Numbered from the stretch's first letter, positions 35,801 to 47,355 are shown. The stretch is 64,000 nt of DNA from Holothuria scabra (GCA_037179385.1 CM074190.1:8271784-8335783), one strand, 5' to 3'. Notes: a model not told the origin generated them from the letters alone. A program made the numbers and translations.

Positions 35801-38800
35801 GGGTGCATCAAAAGCAGCAATGGCGCGAAATGTAGGTAAAGTACTGTACAGTATGAGTGTAGTCCTGCTGAAATTATGCATAATTTTCAAACTTACTGTA
35901 TGCAACAGCAACATAACAATATTCATCCAATATATCATCATTCATCTATGCCTGATGTTTTGTCCTTCTGACAATTACATGAGTAACACCTATAATTGTC
36001 ACAATCATAAATCTGAAAATGGGTTGTATTTAATTTCCACACTTCCATGTGTAATTTTAATTTCCACCCTTTGCAAAGTGTGAATGGATTTTTGCAAATT
36101 TAGTAATTTGGAAATTTCAAACATCCATGGAATGATAAGTTTAAATTTTGCTCATCCACAAGTTACATTAGCATTAAGTACTGTACCTTGTCTGTCCAAA
36201 AGTTAATGTTATAGATTCCACTTCTGACTCAACGCATGCCTTTCATTTTTGCCAATTGTATTGTAAATTTAGGTTATGTGCAATTCTTTGTGTTTGGTAT
36301 TTAGACTGTTTGACTTTGTATTGTTTATGGCACATGCAAAGACAAGGGGGCACTTGCCAAGTACTGCTTATCAAAGAACACTGTGTGGTTTCTTACTATA
36401 ATGTTTTGTTTCTACTGTTACGTTGGTCTTTGTTCAAGTCCAAGAATTTTGAGTTTTGAGTTACTTGGACAGTTACAACAGAAACATGGTGCTTAAAAAA
36501 AGTCAAAGTTATCTTGAAGGATGTACTTTTTCAAACTGGACACACTGAAGATTATCACAGATAAAGAGGTTCTGACAAAATACATTTTAAATTTTGGTGT
36601 CTTGTGCCAGTGAATGGAGACCCCATTACTGTGAGTGTGAAACATGCCACAATACTCCACATTGAGAAAAACATCAAAAATATTTAAAAGATATCTGTTA
36701 AAGACCCTCACACAAAAATCTGCAATAAATTTGAGGATTTTAGGTTTAATGCTTTAGAACTGTACATATGTACTTACTGTCAGCATGTCTTCCCAGCACT
36801 TTTGACACTGTCTTAAAGTGCATCAGTTTACCGGTCACTTTGACAATTTGCCCCCTCCCCCCCCAAACAGTTTGTCACAGTTGCTTCACCCTCTTGCCAG
36901 TTTGCCCTCAGGTGGAATTCATTTTGCCCCTAAAGTGGAAGTCATTTTGCTCCCTAGTAACAACAACACTTCATTAGGTTTGCCATGATATATTACCACA
37001 AAACACATTATGAAACTGTATTTGGTGAAGTTCTGACAAAAACTAAAGCAAGCCCCAAGCAAAGTTGCATTTACAATTGACAATACTAGATCAACAACCA
37101 AGCGTATGTTGAGTTGACCCGATAGTCTCTTGCACTTCCATAATGAAGCTTAACATGCAATTTCAGCCATTTGTTTTGTACAATTTTCTAGTACTAAAAC
37201 AATTTATGCACTGAATAATTGAGTTTCTGTACTTGTTGTCACTACTTCTTGAAGAAAGCACATAACAAATTTGGTCCACCAGATAAAAACAGGCTTAGTA
37301 TTTCAACTAAACACAACATTCAAAACAATTGTGCCCAGATACATGTACAAGTAAGTGCAAATGAAAATCCTCTTTTACTATCTTTTACCATCTAAAGTCA
37401 TCCTTATTTCATACTGAAAAAGAGGTCAATACATTGATACCACTGTGTTCATAACAATCACTTCTAGGAAGGAAAGTGCTGCAGAACAATCAGTAGGGGG
37501 TGAACTGGTATTTTGAGAGTGAACTGGTTGGGGCAAACACTAAATGGACACTGACAGCCTAACATCTTATGTACACAGGTCTGCCTCAGTAGTTCCTTCC
37601 TGGAAGAAGAGTTGCACAGTTGTTAATGATTTGTTATTATTTTTGTTCAAAATTTACACACATTCTTATTTACCAAAACAATGCGGCATTAAAGGGGCTC
37701 ATTAAGTTGATATCGATAACTTAATGAGAGTGATAAAGGGTCAATACAACATGACAATACTTATAGATAGCATAATAAGTCAGGTTTTATATCCAATAGT
37801 TATGGGAGAACCTAAAATTTTGAATTTTGTAATGTCCTGACTTGTAACAGTTTTGTGCACAATTTGAAAAAGTGTCTGGTCACGAATTTTTGAAAAGCGA
37901 ATTGAACCGTTTCGTGCTTACACATAAAACAGTCATTTGTTTGTGGGGGTTACTGTTAGTTTCTGCCCTCACTACTTTAGGCCCTTCAAAAATGGTGTTT
38001 TCCGCCTCTTTTATTTTTAGCAGAAAACATCTTTTTGGGAGGCAAAAAGTAATGGTATGGAATATAATTTCAGTGGCACTTTTGTCAAATGAAGATTCCA
38101 TCAACTTTTCCTTAAAGTTTCAAACTTCATCGATGTCTTTTACTGTTCAATGCGACGCCCATTACTGCCATGTTGACGTCTCTCCAAGGAACATTTTCAC
38201 TGTAGACTTCAGTATACTAATACGTACTTACCTAGAGGTATACGGTATTCAGTGCTGTGAACAATTGTTCACACAATCAGCATAAGCTTACCTATAGACA
38301 AGCAGACTACTTATACGTGACTAGACTTGCAGTTTAGAAAAAAGGTCATACAATTCATTCTTTTCGATGAGGATACTGAAAAATTTTTAGCCCCATCCAC
38401 GAATTTCATCGTTTTCTTGTACTTCGATTTGAAACTTGAAGTTAACAGTTATTTTTTACACTTGTATGTCCAAACATTACTTTTCGCCCCAAGATTTTTA
38501 GGGGAGGAAAGTAACAGGGAGAAAAAAGCGAGGGCGGAAACTAATGGACCCCGTTTGTAGGATATGGGGATTGTCTAAGATAGACCATTTGTCATTGGTG
38601 AGTAAAGAAAACTTAACGGGTTTGGAAAAAGTTGTGGAATTTCATGCACCAACTCAATGAGCGCCTTTAAAACTTAGGCCTATAACATTAGGCCTAGCCT
38701 AAGGGAGTCTGTTAGTTTCCGCCCTCGGGAGTTTCCACCCGTTACTTTCTGCCCATAAAAATCTAAGGGCGGAAAGTAATGTTTGAACTAACATGTGTTA

Positions 38801-40473
38801 AAAATAACTGTTAACTTCAAATTTCAAACCCTAGTACAAGACAACAATGAAATTTGTGGATAGGCCTAAAACTTTTTCAGTATCCTCATCGAAAAGAACG
38901 AATTGTAGGACCTTTTTTCTAAACGGCAAATCCAGTCACGGATTTGTATATTTTTTTACGTATAAGTAGGCCTAGTCCGCTTGTCCATAGGTAGACTTAT
39001 GCTGAATGTGTGAACAGTTGTTCACAGCACTGAATACCATATACCTGTAAGTAATTACGTATAAGTATACTGAAGGGTTACAGTTAGTTTGCGCCCTCGC
39101 TACTTTCCGCCCTTCAAAAACGGTGTTTTCCGCCCCCTTCATTTTTAGCAGAAAACATCTTTTTGGGAGGCGGAAAGTAATGGAGTGGAATGTAATATCA
39201 GTGATACTTTTGTCAAATGAAGATTCCATCAACTTTTCCTTAAAGTTTCAAACTTCATCGATGTCTTTTACTATTCAATGCGACGCCCGTTACAGCCAAG
39301 TTGACGTCTTTCCAAGCAACATTCTCACTGTAGACTTATAGGTTACAGGTATATGGTATTCAGTGCTGTGAACAACTGTTCACACATTCAGCGTAAGTCT
39401 ACCTACAGATAAGCGGACTACTTATACGTAAAAATTACAAGTCCGTGACTAGACTTGTTGTTTAGAAAAAAGGTTGTAAAATTCATTCTTTGCGATGATT
39501 TTTGATGAGGATACTGAAAAAGTTTTAGGCCTAGCCATAAATTTCATTGTTTCCTTGTACTTTGATTTGAAATTTGAAGTTGACAGTTATTTTTATCCCA
39601 CGTTAGTTCAAACATTACTTTCCGCCTCAAGATTTTTAGGGGCGGAAAGTAACAGGCGGAAAATAGCGAGGGCGGAAACTAACAGACCCCTACTGAAGTC
39701 TACATGCAGTGAGAATGTTGCTTGGAAAGATGTCAACATGGCAGTAACAGGTGTCGCATTGAATAGTAAAAGACATCGATGAAGTTTGAAATTTTAAGGA
39801 AAAGTTGGTGGAATCTTCATTTGACAAAAGTAGCACTGGTATCACATTCGATTCCATTACTTTCCCCGCCTCCCAAAAAGATGTTTTCTGCTAAAGATAA
39901 AAGTGGCAGAAGAAACCGTTTTTGGGGGGCGGAAAGTAGCGAGGGCGGAAACTAACTGTAACCAGCCTAAGTTGCCTTTTCCTTGACCACTCATAGCCTA
40001 CTACTACTACTTGTACTAGGCCTAGGCTAGCCTAGGCTAGACAGGCCTAGGCTAACGTTATTCTCAATATGAAACCAATAAGGCTATGCGACTTTCTAAA
40101 ACTAAAAAAAAAAACTAAAAGCATATTGCTCGGTTGAAAGGGTATTGTTTGACTCAAATAAGTCCATCAAGTTGGAGCTAAGCCGAGTTAAACAACTGAA
40201 CAAATACAAATTACAAGATTAACGTTAGGCTAGCCTGGGCCTAACGTTAGGCTAGATTAACTTTACGTTAGATCTTAGCGTTAGGCATGGCCTGGGCTAG
40301 ACAAAGGAAACTTACCAATAAAAAATTTTCAAAGTTGGAGTTGAAAAATGTGAAATTCGTGAGGATCTTTTGTTGTCAAGCTTCGCTTCCACTGAAGGAT
40401 TCAATTCCCTAAATGTTATAACTCCTAAAAGAATGAAAGCCAAGGCGTACACAACGAAGGTTGTGTTCGCCAT
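29754..40473 (-). CDS. SELENOT: Selenoprotein T, complete coding sequence in four exons
   Basis: SELENOT is an ER-membrane, thioredoxin-fold selenoenzyme (SelWTH family) with a CxxU redox motif. The exons (40473-40316, 33676-33439, 32014-31927, 29875-29754) join in phase to 201 residues, close to the ~195 of the human protein. An N-terminal hydrophobic segment (TFVVYALAFILLGVITF) acts as signal or anchor. Next comes the CVSUGYRNLFQQY redox motif with TGA at 33669-33667. A second hydrophobic stretch follows (RRYLAGALGMLKLAAIFLV), then the conserved YACMMLFFISNAIETQ, STGAFEISLN and PIWSKLESG blocks. The ATG at 40473 is chosen because the frame upstream offers only GTG and lies in a repeat. The gene is tail to tail with the kinase gene. 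Readers using the standard code will see a stop at the Sec codon. Confidence 0.95.
29876..31926 (-). other. SELENOT intron 3
   Basis: About 2 kb with no recognisable gene. A short tandem duplication of a TCCCTGTTGAATCTC unit lies at about 31545-31580. Confidence 0.55.
31927..32014 (-). CDS. SELENOT: SELENOT exon 3
   Basis: 88 nt: IYACMMLFFISNAIETQLIS then TGAFEISLN, plus one base. Highly conserved in the family. Acceptor TTAACAG, donor GTGAGT. Confidence 0.95.
32060..32520 (-). mobile_element. LINE (CR1/L2-like) 3' fragment in SELENOT intron 2
   Basis: A - strand frame (32221-32520) reads LHWLPLNQRIMYKLLNPTFK then VLHHMLPDY. This is the C-terminal signature seen after the reverse transcriptase domain of CR1/L2-type LINEs (LHWLPV..RI.YK....FKAL...P.Y). 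Downstream, the tail contains TGCGCTGTATAAGTGCTTTT, like L2-type 3' ends. It is truncated, decayed and non-functional. Confidence 0.8.
32560..32660 (-). repeat. Dispersed repeat R2 copy, reverse
   Basis: GCTAGACCAATGTCCCCTTG, GGTTGTAGAATATGTCCATG and GTATTCCCTGCCTGTTGTA are the reverse complement of R2. Confidence 0.65.
33439..33676 (-). CDS. SELENOT: SELENOT exon 2 with selenocysteine codon
   Basis: 238 nt. The first base completes the Cys codon, then GTA TCA TGA GGG reads V-S-U-G. The exon continues YRNLFQQYASRLHQQYPGLT to PSAWNWAVENK, matching the WGQENK end of the vertebrate exon. Acceptor TCTGCAG, donor GTTTGT. Confidence 0.95.
35285..35410. repeat. Two-copy tandem duplication (~66 bp)
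   Basis: CTTGGCTATAAAATTGAACT followed by GATGTCTGTCCCCTAG occurs twice, with the starts about 66 bp apart. Confidence 0.85.
37947..38552 (+). mobile_element. 606-bp non-autonomous DNA transposon E1
   Basis: Termini GGGTTACTGTTAGTTTCTGC and the inverse of GGGGTCCATTAGTTTCCGCC. Flanks GTTTGTGG and GTTTGTAG form an 8-bp target duplication with one mismatch. The subtermini carry repeated TTTCCGCCC / GGCGGAAA words. No transposase. The 8-bp duplication fits hAT or P-type elements. Confidence 0.9.
38704..39963 (-). mobile_element. Transposon E2 (same family, inverted, interrupted by E3)
   Basis: Opposite orientation to E1. Flanked by exact 8-bp duplications AGCCTAAG (38696-38703 and 39964-39971). 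It is split by the nested copy E3. Removing E3 and one TACTGAAG makes E2 colinear with the reverse complement of E1 across the junction. Confidence 0.93.
39076..39690 (+). mobile_element. Transposon E3, nested inside E2
   Basis: A 615-bp copy in E1 orientation, flanked by exact TACTGAAG duplications (39068-39075 and 39691-39698). The intact target sequence is visible in E1 as an empty site. Confidence 0.94.
39990..40300. repeat. CTAGGCCTAGG / TAACGTTAGG-rich low-complexity stretch
   Basis: Repeated short palindromic words (CCTAGGCTAG, CTAACGTTAG) immediately downstream of SELENOT exon 1. Such words are, as I recall, common in echinoderm DNA. Confidence 0.6.
40316..40473 (-). CDS. SELENOT: SELENOT exon 1
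   Basis: 158 nt of coding sequence from ATG (CAATAATGG context): MANTTFVVYALAFILLGVIT through STPTLKIFY. It ends in TG, the first two bases of the Cys codon of CVSU. Donor GTAAGT. Confidence 0.92.
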
Positions 40474-40485
40474 TATTGCGTTTGT

Positions 40486-41110
40486 TGAGAATCTTGACCA
40501 GTCTGAAGCAGGCACAGGATTCAGCCTCACATTCAGCCCCACATTCTGAAGCTAGCACAGGGTTCGGCCCCACATTCGCCCAGCACAGGGTTCGCCATAC
40601 ATTCTGAAGCTAGCACAGGATTCGGCCTCACATTCGCCCAGCACAGGATTCGGCCTTACATTCGCACAACACAGGATTTGACTTCACACTATTCGCCGAA
40701 CCCGAATCCTGTGCTGGGCGAATCCTGTGCTAGCACAGTATTCGTTTTTGATATGCACTGTATACCGTACTGTACGTCCAAAATGCAACGAATCCTGTGC
40801 TATAGTATGTGAAAGTAAGCCGAACCCTGTGCTAGCTTCAGAATGTGAGGCTGAATCCTGTGCTGGGTATTATAAGCCGAATCCTGTGCTAGGCAAATGA
40901 ATTGTAACAACGAATCATGTGCTGTGTGTAAATGTTATGCCGAATGCTGTGCTAGGCGAATGTGGGGCCGAACCCTGTGCTAGCTTCAGAATGTGAGGCT
41001 GAACCCTGTGCTAACGTTAATTGAATGTAAGGTGAATCCTGTGCTGGGGGAATGTATGACGAATCCTGGCTGAATGTGAGGCTGAATCCTGTGCCTGCTT
41101 CAGACTGTTG
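40486..41110. repeat. Inverted array of GAATCCTGTGCT(A/G)G units spanning the SELENOT promoter and 5' UTR
   Basis: About six units in AGCACAGGATTC orientation (40505-40680) face about thirteen in GAATCCTGTGCT orientation (40700-41100), roughly every 30 bp. Longer words also repeat, such as AGCTTCAGAATGTGAGGCTG. The outer ends are inverted copies: CTGTGCCTGCTTCAGACTG at 41090-41112 matches the - strand just upstream of the SELENOT ATG. Confidence 0.9.
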
Positions 41111-41589
41111 AATCTTGCACACTCATCGCTGACCTACTGTACCTGCTCCTAGCCTGCTCTAGTGCGCGCATGTAGCTAGCTAGTACTAAGTAAGTTAGTA
41201 GCCTAAGTAGTCCGATCCTACTAATGAATGCCCTTGATGAATTCCTGGTCTCTGACAATCAATGCCTTGCCCCCTGACAGTGAAACCTGTCAATGTACCA
41301 TTGATTGCTTGACTAGTAAATGAAAGCCTGTCCGTGATGCATTACTTAAAAGTTTTTCAATCTTCTCTTGCTCCTTTGGCCTACTATTTTTTTACTTTTT
41401 TACACAGATATGCAAGCCAGTTTTCGATCGCCATTATTTTTTAGTGTGAGAGTGTTCAGGTGTACACAGTCAAGAGAAAGGCTTACCCATTTGATATTTT
41501 TTTTTACTCCAGCCTCGTGTAATTTTCATTCCACTATTAAGTAAACTAATGTTTTTGAAATGATAACAATATTTTGCCCCTCCCAGAGG

Positions 41590-42330
41590 AGCGTAAAGAT
41601 GATTCCACATTGAGAAAGAGTCCATGGAGTAGGGGGGGGGGGGGGGGCATGGCCTCGATCCCCCCCGTCGGGGAAGGTAGGCGGTTTCGTCGGGGAGGCC
41701 TAAAAAAAAAATAAAAAACGATTAAAATGATGAAAAATCCCACAAGGACTGAAGTTACTGGATGGGCGGTCTAGAACATATTTTTTGTTTTGAAATGCTA
41801 TTTTAATACATATCGGAATCGATTTTAAATCACTTCTTAGCTCTATTAAACCGCATTCTATGTACCTTGTCCTATCTCTTCCCCCGTCGGGAAAGGACGG
41901 ACATTTTTCGGGGAGGCCTAAACATGAAAAACGTAAAGGACTGAAGCTTCTGGATGGATGACCATGATTTTTTTCTTTTCGAACTATTTTTTTCTTTTGT
42001 AACGCTATTTTAATGCATATCTGCATCGGGTTTAATCACTTCTTACTAGCTCTTCTATCCCTCATCCCATCTTCAATCCATGCGCGCAAGGTTATGCATC
42101 CGTCGGGGACGGGCTACGACCTACGATAAAAGATATGGGTCTGTACATAGTCACTCGGACGACCTTCTTGATCTTGCTTACTAGAAGACCACATTCTTCA
42201 AGGAAACTCACAATTCCGAATTCTCCTTACAAAAACGGACTAGGGGTTGTTCATGTGCGTGCAGTACAATGGTCTGCCATCTGCCAGTGGCCTGCCCGGA
42301 CAGCCGAATTCTCACAAAGGTAATTAATAT
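41590..42330 (+). repeat. Repeat R3 copy 1 (GTCGGGGAGGCCTAAA family)
   Basis: Contains TCGGGGAGGCCTAAA twice, ACTGAAGTTACTGGATGG, TATCGGAATCGATTTT and AAACTCACAATTCCGAATTC. The same order recurs at 44210-45330. It starts after a G-run of about 14. No coding capacity recognised. Confidence 0.8.
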
Positions 42331-44140
42331 CGGCCATGTCATTTTCAGCTAGGCCCACACATAATAATAAACAGTAGTGTGAAAAAATCTCCCCATAAGT
42401 CTTACTGAAAACTTATTTGAGTGCACCTTGTAACATGCCATATTTTCAAATACGTTGGGAGCAAAACCATTTATAGTCTTGAGTTCGGGCAGTCACGTTA
42501 AAGATTTCACATATTTAGTGGAACTTGGTTTTCGCCCCTTGGCTCTTCGCCAGAGAGTCGAGGGGACTTTTAGAAAAAAGACTTGCAATTGAATTATCCG
42601 AAGATTCTTAATACAGTCAAAAACATTTTAGTTTGTTTTCAATTCCATTGTAAAGCCCCCCCCCCCGAAAAGAGACAAGACCATTACATTTAATTGTAAC
42701 AGTACCTTTTATCTGGTACGTACTTTTCTGATCATTAGCGAGTTGGGTTTTTCTCTATTGAAATTTTAAAGGAAAGCTCAAAATAACAACTGCTTCATTT
42801 CTAGTTACAAGTCTGGGAAATGCCATTCCGGCTATCTTAGGGGTTAGATTTCTTAACAATTTCCTGTACGCTCCGCATAGATAGTGTTTTATTCGAACAG
42901 ATATCTGAACAGAACAATGCGTGTTTGTAAATTATCCTTCGTTTTGGGCAGTTTTATGAAGTGAAAATAATTTGATTGCGAAAGAAATCTGAAAGTAAGG
43001 ACTTCCTTAATTCTAGTTACGAGCCTAGGAAATGCCATTTTCTGCTGACCGGGGGTTCTCCATTTTTCAAAAAAATCTGTGCGCTCGACTCAGATAATCT
43101 TTCGGGCAGGATTACATTTTTTCGGACAAAAGAACAATTCCACCCCTCTCTAACTCAACTGACACGCTCCCGTACGCCTATGACAATAAATAGAATATAA
43201 AACTTCAAATATATGCGAAGCCAATTTTTTTCCTCTGGAGAATGCTCCAATATGGTCTGCGGGCCTAAATCTGCATGATGATATTCAGTAACCTCAACAA
43301 AACTACAGATCACCCCCTACTTGATTTTCCTCATGAGAACGTCAGATTCCTCCATAAAACCCACAAAACTGTCATAAAATTATTACTTTGCTCTAATATT
43401 AGCTTTAGATTGTTAAAAATGGCAAAATTTTCCAATTTCGATGGATAGGGGTACTCCGTACAATAAATAACCAAAGCCAACTTTGTTAATCACCCGGCAT
43501 ACTACCTAATTTTGCTCCTGAAAGGCATATCACTTAATAAAAGAAACCAATTTTTTATTATAAACTAACCAAAAAAACAAATTTTCTTTCCTTAAAATCC
43601 AAAATTTTTCCATCATGATAAGCTCTTAGTTTTGAAAGATTCGTTCAAAGAAGGGGAAAACTTTCCGGGCAAACTTCTAGTCTCGTCTCAAAGCCTTAGT
43701 CAGTTATAGTAGGTAGGTATGATACGATTCAATGCGTAACCCCAAAAGAACTTCGACTGTCGCCCATATAACATTTTTGATTTTTCCCTTATGAAGGACA
43801 GATTCTTCAGTAAACACCAAAAATATTTTATAGTACCAATAAAAGCCAAATTTCTTTCATAAGTTTTAATTTTTACTTCAAATATACTCCAGATTTTTAA
43901 GTATTTGTTAAAAAGAAAGCCCAAAATTTCGGCCCGCTCCTCGCTAATTCTGCAAAACCACGTTCAACCGGGACATAACATCGCCTTTGTCGGGGCCTTG
44001 AAATTCTGGCCCCCTGTCGGGGAGCTTGGCCCCCCTGTCGGGCAAATCCTGGCGCCACCCCTGGCATGGAGGTCGGATATCCCATAGTCAAGTCAGCATA
44101 CCGAAGACGGGACCATAGGGCCTACTGTCCTGCTCTATGG
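42331..44140. other. Intergenic, decayed repeats
   Basis: No gene. Contains fragments of the CTGTACGCTCCGC repeat near 42862 and 43075, a C-run near 42656 and GTCGGGG fragments near 43990-44045. Confidence 0.5.
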
Positions 44141-44209
44141 ACGGGACATACTGCCATTGTGCTTGGTGTTCAGCATTAGCAAAGGAGTAAAGGGAGCCAG
44201 CTCCGGGGC

Positions 44210-45330
44210 GGCGCCAGCGGGAGGGGGGGGGGCACGGCCAAGCCTTCGGGGAACACCCCCTCCCGTCTGGGAAGGTCGGTGGTTACGTCGGGGAGGCCTA
44301 ATGAAAAAATAATAATAAACCTAAACGGATAGAAGTTTTTTTTTCTACTGTACCTTTATTTTCTCAACTTACGCACATTCAGTACACAGAAAAACACAGT
44401 AAATAAACGGATAGAAGTTACTGGGTGGGTGTTCTTGAACATATTTTTGTTTTGTAATGCTATTTTAGTAGATATCGGAATCGATTTTCAATCACTTCTT
44501 CTTGGCTCTATTAAACCTCATTCCATGTACCTTGTCCTATCTCATCCCCGTCGGAGAACGGCAATTTTTTTCGGGGAGGCCTAAAAATAAAAAAACGTAA
44601 AAGACTGAAGTTACTGGATGGACGATTATGAACTGTTTTTTCCTTTATGAACTATTTTTTCGGTTTTTAATCACACTTCTTACTAGCTTTGCTATCACTC
44701 GTCCCATCTTCAATCAGTGAGAGCAAGGTCAAGCCCCCGTCCAGGGGCGCAAATCTCTGTTTGAGAGTGGGCGGGGCGAAAATCCTTATGATGTGCCCAT
44801 GAGAATTAAACTGTGCACGTGTGGCGGCCACCGCGAGCGCGAAGCGCGAAGCCCCAAAGGGCCCCTGGTGGGATACAGGGACAAAGTCCCTGTGGGGGTC
44901 CAGGGGGCGAAGCCCCCGGAAGCTCTTGTGTTCTAGCATTTCCGAAGCTTCAGAAAAACTGTTTTGAACGAAAAAAAAACGAAAAAAGGTAACCGTATTT
45001 TTAGGTCTACTTTTTCACTTGAGGGGGCGAAGTCTCCACCCCCCGGGATTTGCGCCCCTTCCCCCGTCGGGTGAAGACTGGCCTCCCCCTATTGTTGAGA
45101 AATGATCCAATTTCGTCGGGGCGGCTTTATCTACAGGCTCTCAATAAAAGATGTAGGCCTGATAACTTCACTCACACGGACCATGAAACTGTGACAGCTT
45201 CCTGCCCTGACGATCTTCTTGATTTTGCTTACCCGAAGACCATATTCTTCGTGGAAACTCACAATTCCGAATTTTCCTTACATGAACGGACGAGTGGTTG
45301 TCCATGTGCACATAGTGTCATAGTACCATG
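44210..45330 (+). repeat. Repeat R3 copy 2, interrupted by a hAT-type MITE
   Basis: Colinear with copy 1 at 41590-42330, except that it is split by the 319-bp insertion 44742-45060. Confidence 0.8.
44742..45060. mobile_element. 319-bp hAT-type MITE
   Basis: The left end CAGGGGCGCAAATC and right end GATTTGCGCCCCTT are inverted repeats. Exact 8-bp target duplications CCCCCGTC lie at 44734-44741 and 45061-45068. The interior is GC-rich with short palindromes (GCGAAGCGCGAAGC, CCCCTGGTGG/ATACAGGG). No transposase. Confidence 0.94.
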
Positions 45331-46522
45331 TCCCCTGGTGCCACCCCTGTTTCTCGCCGTTCGTAAGCGAGTGTTTTGTGCACAAGCAACAAATATTTTC
45401 GCATTCGCCCGGCATTATTGACATTCTGAGATTTCTGTTCAACCTTGGGCTCAAGAAACTTGCCAGTTAGGTCCAGAGTCGTGTATCATGAGGTTCTGGC
45501 AATAGCATACGCGACGTATATACTGCACTCATTGCCAGACTGTCGTTGTTTTCACTCCAGTTGAAGTTTTCATGACCCAGTTCACGCAAATGCCCGGATG
45601 GGAGACATGCAACGAAGTTAAAAGTCACTTTACCGTATGGTGTAACTGTAAGTTCATTACGGTACTGTGTACAGCCGGCGGGCAGTGACGTCACGCAGAG
45701 AGGGGGAGGGAAATCTCCTAACCCCACGGATAAAAACCGCAGGCGCCCTAGACTTACTTTGAAGCAACAGCTAAATGTCACAATTTCCCTCTTATTCCTC
45801 CTCAAAGTTTTTTTTTTTTAAATATTTTAGGACTTCCATATTGCACATTTCAATGTAAACCAAGCAGTAACTCTAAGTTGGCCTAAACTACATTTCCGAG
45901 GACAAAAATATTGTCACATGACTCTAAATAGCCAATCATGAAACAGGACAGTCCTGCACTCCACTTCAAGTTGGGACCTCTGCCTTTCACATAACATATC
46001 AGGTTAAATGGCAAAGGAGGGCTATAGATGCCCCATACATAGACTTACGAGGGGGGCAGACTGCCCCCCCCCCCAAAAAAATAAAAAATTCTCAAGACCT
46101 AAAATTCGGGCAGGGATCTGGAAAAATTCGGGCAGCCTTTTGAGTCTGAAAACCTGGTTTGTTACTACTTACACAGAAAACTCCTAGGCGCGCCCGAATT
46201 CCTTCAAAAACTTGGCCGAAAAATAATAAAAAAGCATCATAGTCACGGTACTATTTTCATTAAAACTCTAAAAGATACCAAAATTCGCGACACATTAGGG
46301 CAGCTTATGAAAAAATAATTTTTCGTCAGCCTCACTTCATATTCTTGGGCAAACCTTTGCCCGAAATGACACAATATTCGGGCAAAAGTTGCAAAAAAGT
46401 TCTGGGATATTTTTAATTGCCAGATTACAAGGGGAGAAAGGATGTATACAAATGATATACAAAGGATGTATACAAATCAGCGTAGCTTGTTTGCTCACTC
46501 ATACGAATTTACTGTGAACAAA
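45331..46522. other. Intergenic, TTCGGGCAG-repeat-rich
   Basis: No supported gene. Contains a perfect TGACGTCA word at about 45686 near GGATAAAAACC, and several ATTCGGGCAG words at 46100-46390 that also occur at 43090 and 57065. Confidence 0.45.
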
Positions 46523-47090
46523 TCTGCAAGCAGTGGCGTAGCCACGGGGGGGGGGGCTATGCCGCCCCCAGTTTTCTTCAGCCCTCCCCCCCCCAGATTT
46601 TTTGCGTCCTGATAAAGTAATTGAAAAAAATAAAAATAAAAAAATGTGTAAAAATTAAAAAAAAAAAAAGAATGGATGAATGTGTGTAAAACACATTTTG
46701 TCCGCACGTATGAAATCAAGCAATAACTTCAAAATGCCTACTTTCACTAAATTAGATACCGTTTGTGATCTGCACTGTAGTTTATTGCATTTCACTTCGA
46801 AGATGAAACGAAAGTCTCAACGACAAACTTTAATGCGACTTTGTTAGGTTAAGACCCTTTCTCCCTTTCGGATGGCTGATTGATTTACTGAAGATAAGGC
46901 AATCGTACACTGGAGACCACTCTTACACGACCCTTCCTATACTTAATTATACACAAAATATGCCGTAAGCAGATAAGACCTTCGGACAATTCTTCCCTTC
47001 CATCCTTAACAAGTAGGTCTATGTCGTGCCTCACTCCTGCCCATGACAAGTGGCACTGTAAAACGATTTTTTTCGACAAGTCCTCTTTTT

Positions 47091-47355
47091 AGTTGCGGTG
47101 CCTGCCTTGCAGGCAACCGCAACTAATGCAGTTACTATCGCGATGTCAATTTCTGACTTTTCCGGCACTTTATTTCTATCTTCTTGTAGATGTTTTGTGG
47201 TATCGAAATACGGTATAGTGCAATTTGTAGGGATGGTACTTCTCTTTCGTGTTTTTAAGTTTTGGTGGAAATATGACTTTCGTGAGAGTGTAATATTGGG
47301 GTTTTTTTCATGTAAAATTTGCAAACGTGTTCTATTTTTAGTAACAATCTTGCAG
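47091..47355 (+). repeat. 265-bp segment with a 34-nt hairpin at its end; inverted copy at 50509-50771
   Basis: It begins with the hairpin AGTTGCGGTGCCTGC..GCAGGCAACCGCAACT (47091-47124). The reverse complement of the whole segment, hairpin included (50738-50771), sits at 50509-50771. Confidence 0.92.

Larger units (their letters stand above)
33677..40315 (-). other. SELENOT intron 1 (6.6 kb)
   Basis: A large intron with a 66-bp tandem duplication at 35285-35410 and the transposon cluster at 37947-39963. Sequence between these is AT-rich with no recognised gene. Confidence 0.75.

Noticed and set aside
37872..38285. 137-residue open frame in transposon E1
   Set aside because: The matching frame is not conserved as coding in E2 and E3, and it has no transposase motif. 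A by-product of the repeat.
40474..40542. N-terminal extension of SELENOT upstream of the ATG at 40473
   Set aside because: Begins with GTG in the repeat array. The first ATG in frame is at 40473 and yields the expected protein length.
45686..45730. CRE-like TGACGTCA with nearby GGATAAAAACC as a promoter
   Set aside because: A single site without an associated transcript or coding exon. Not enough to call a promoter.
45467..45805. 112-residue - strand open frame
   Set aside because: No domain recognised and no splice context. Lies in repeat-rich intergenic sequence.
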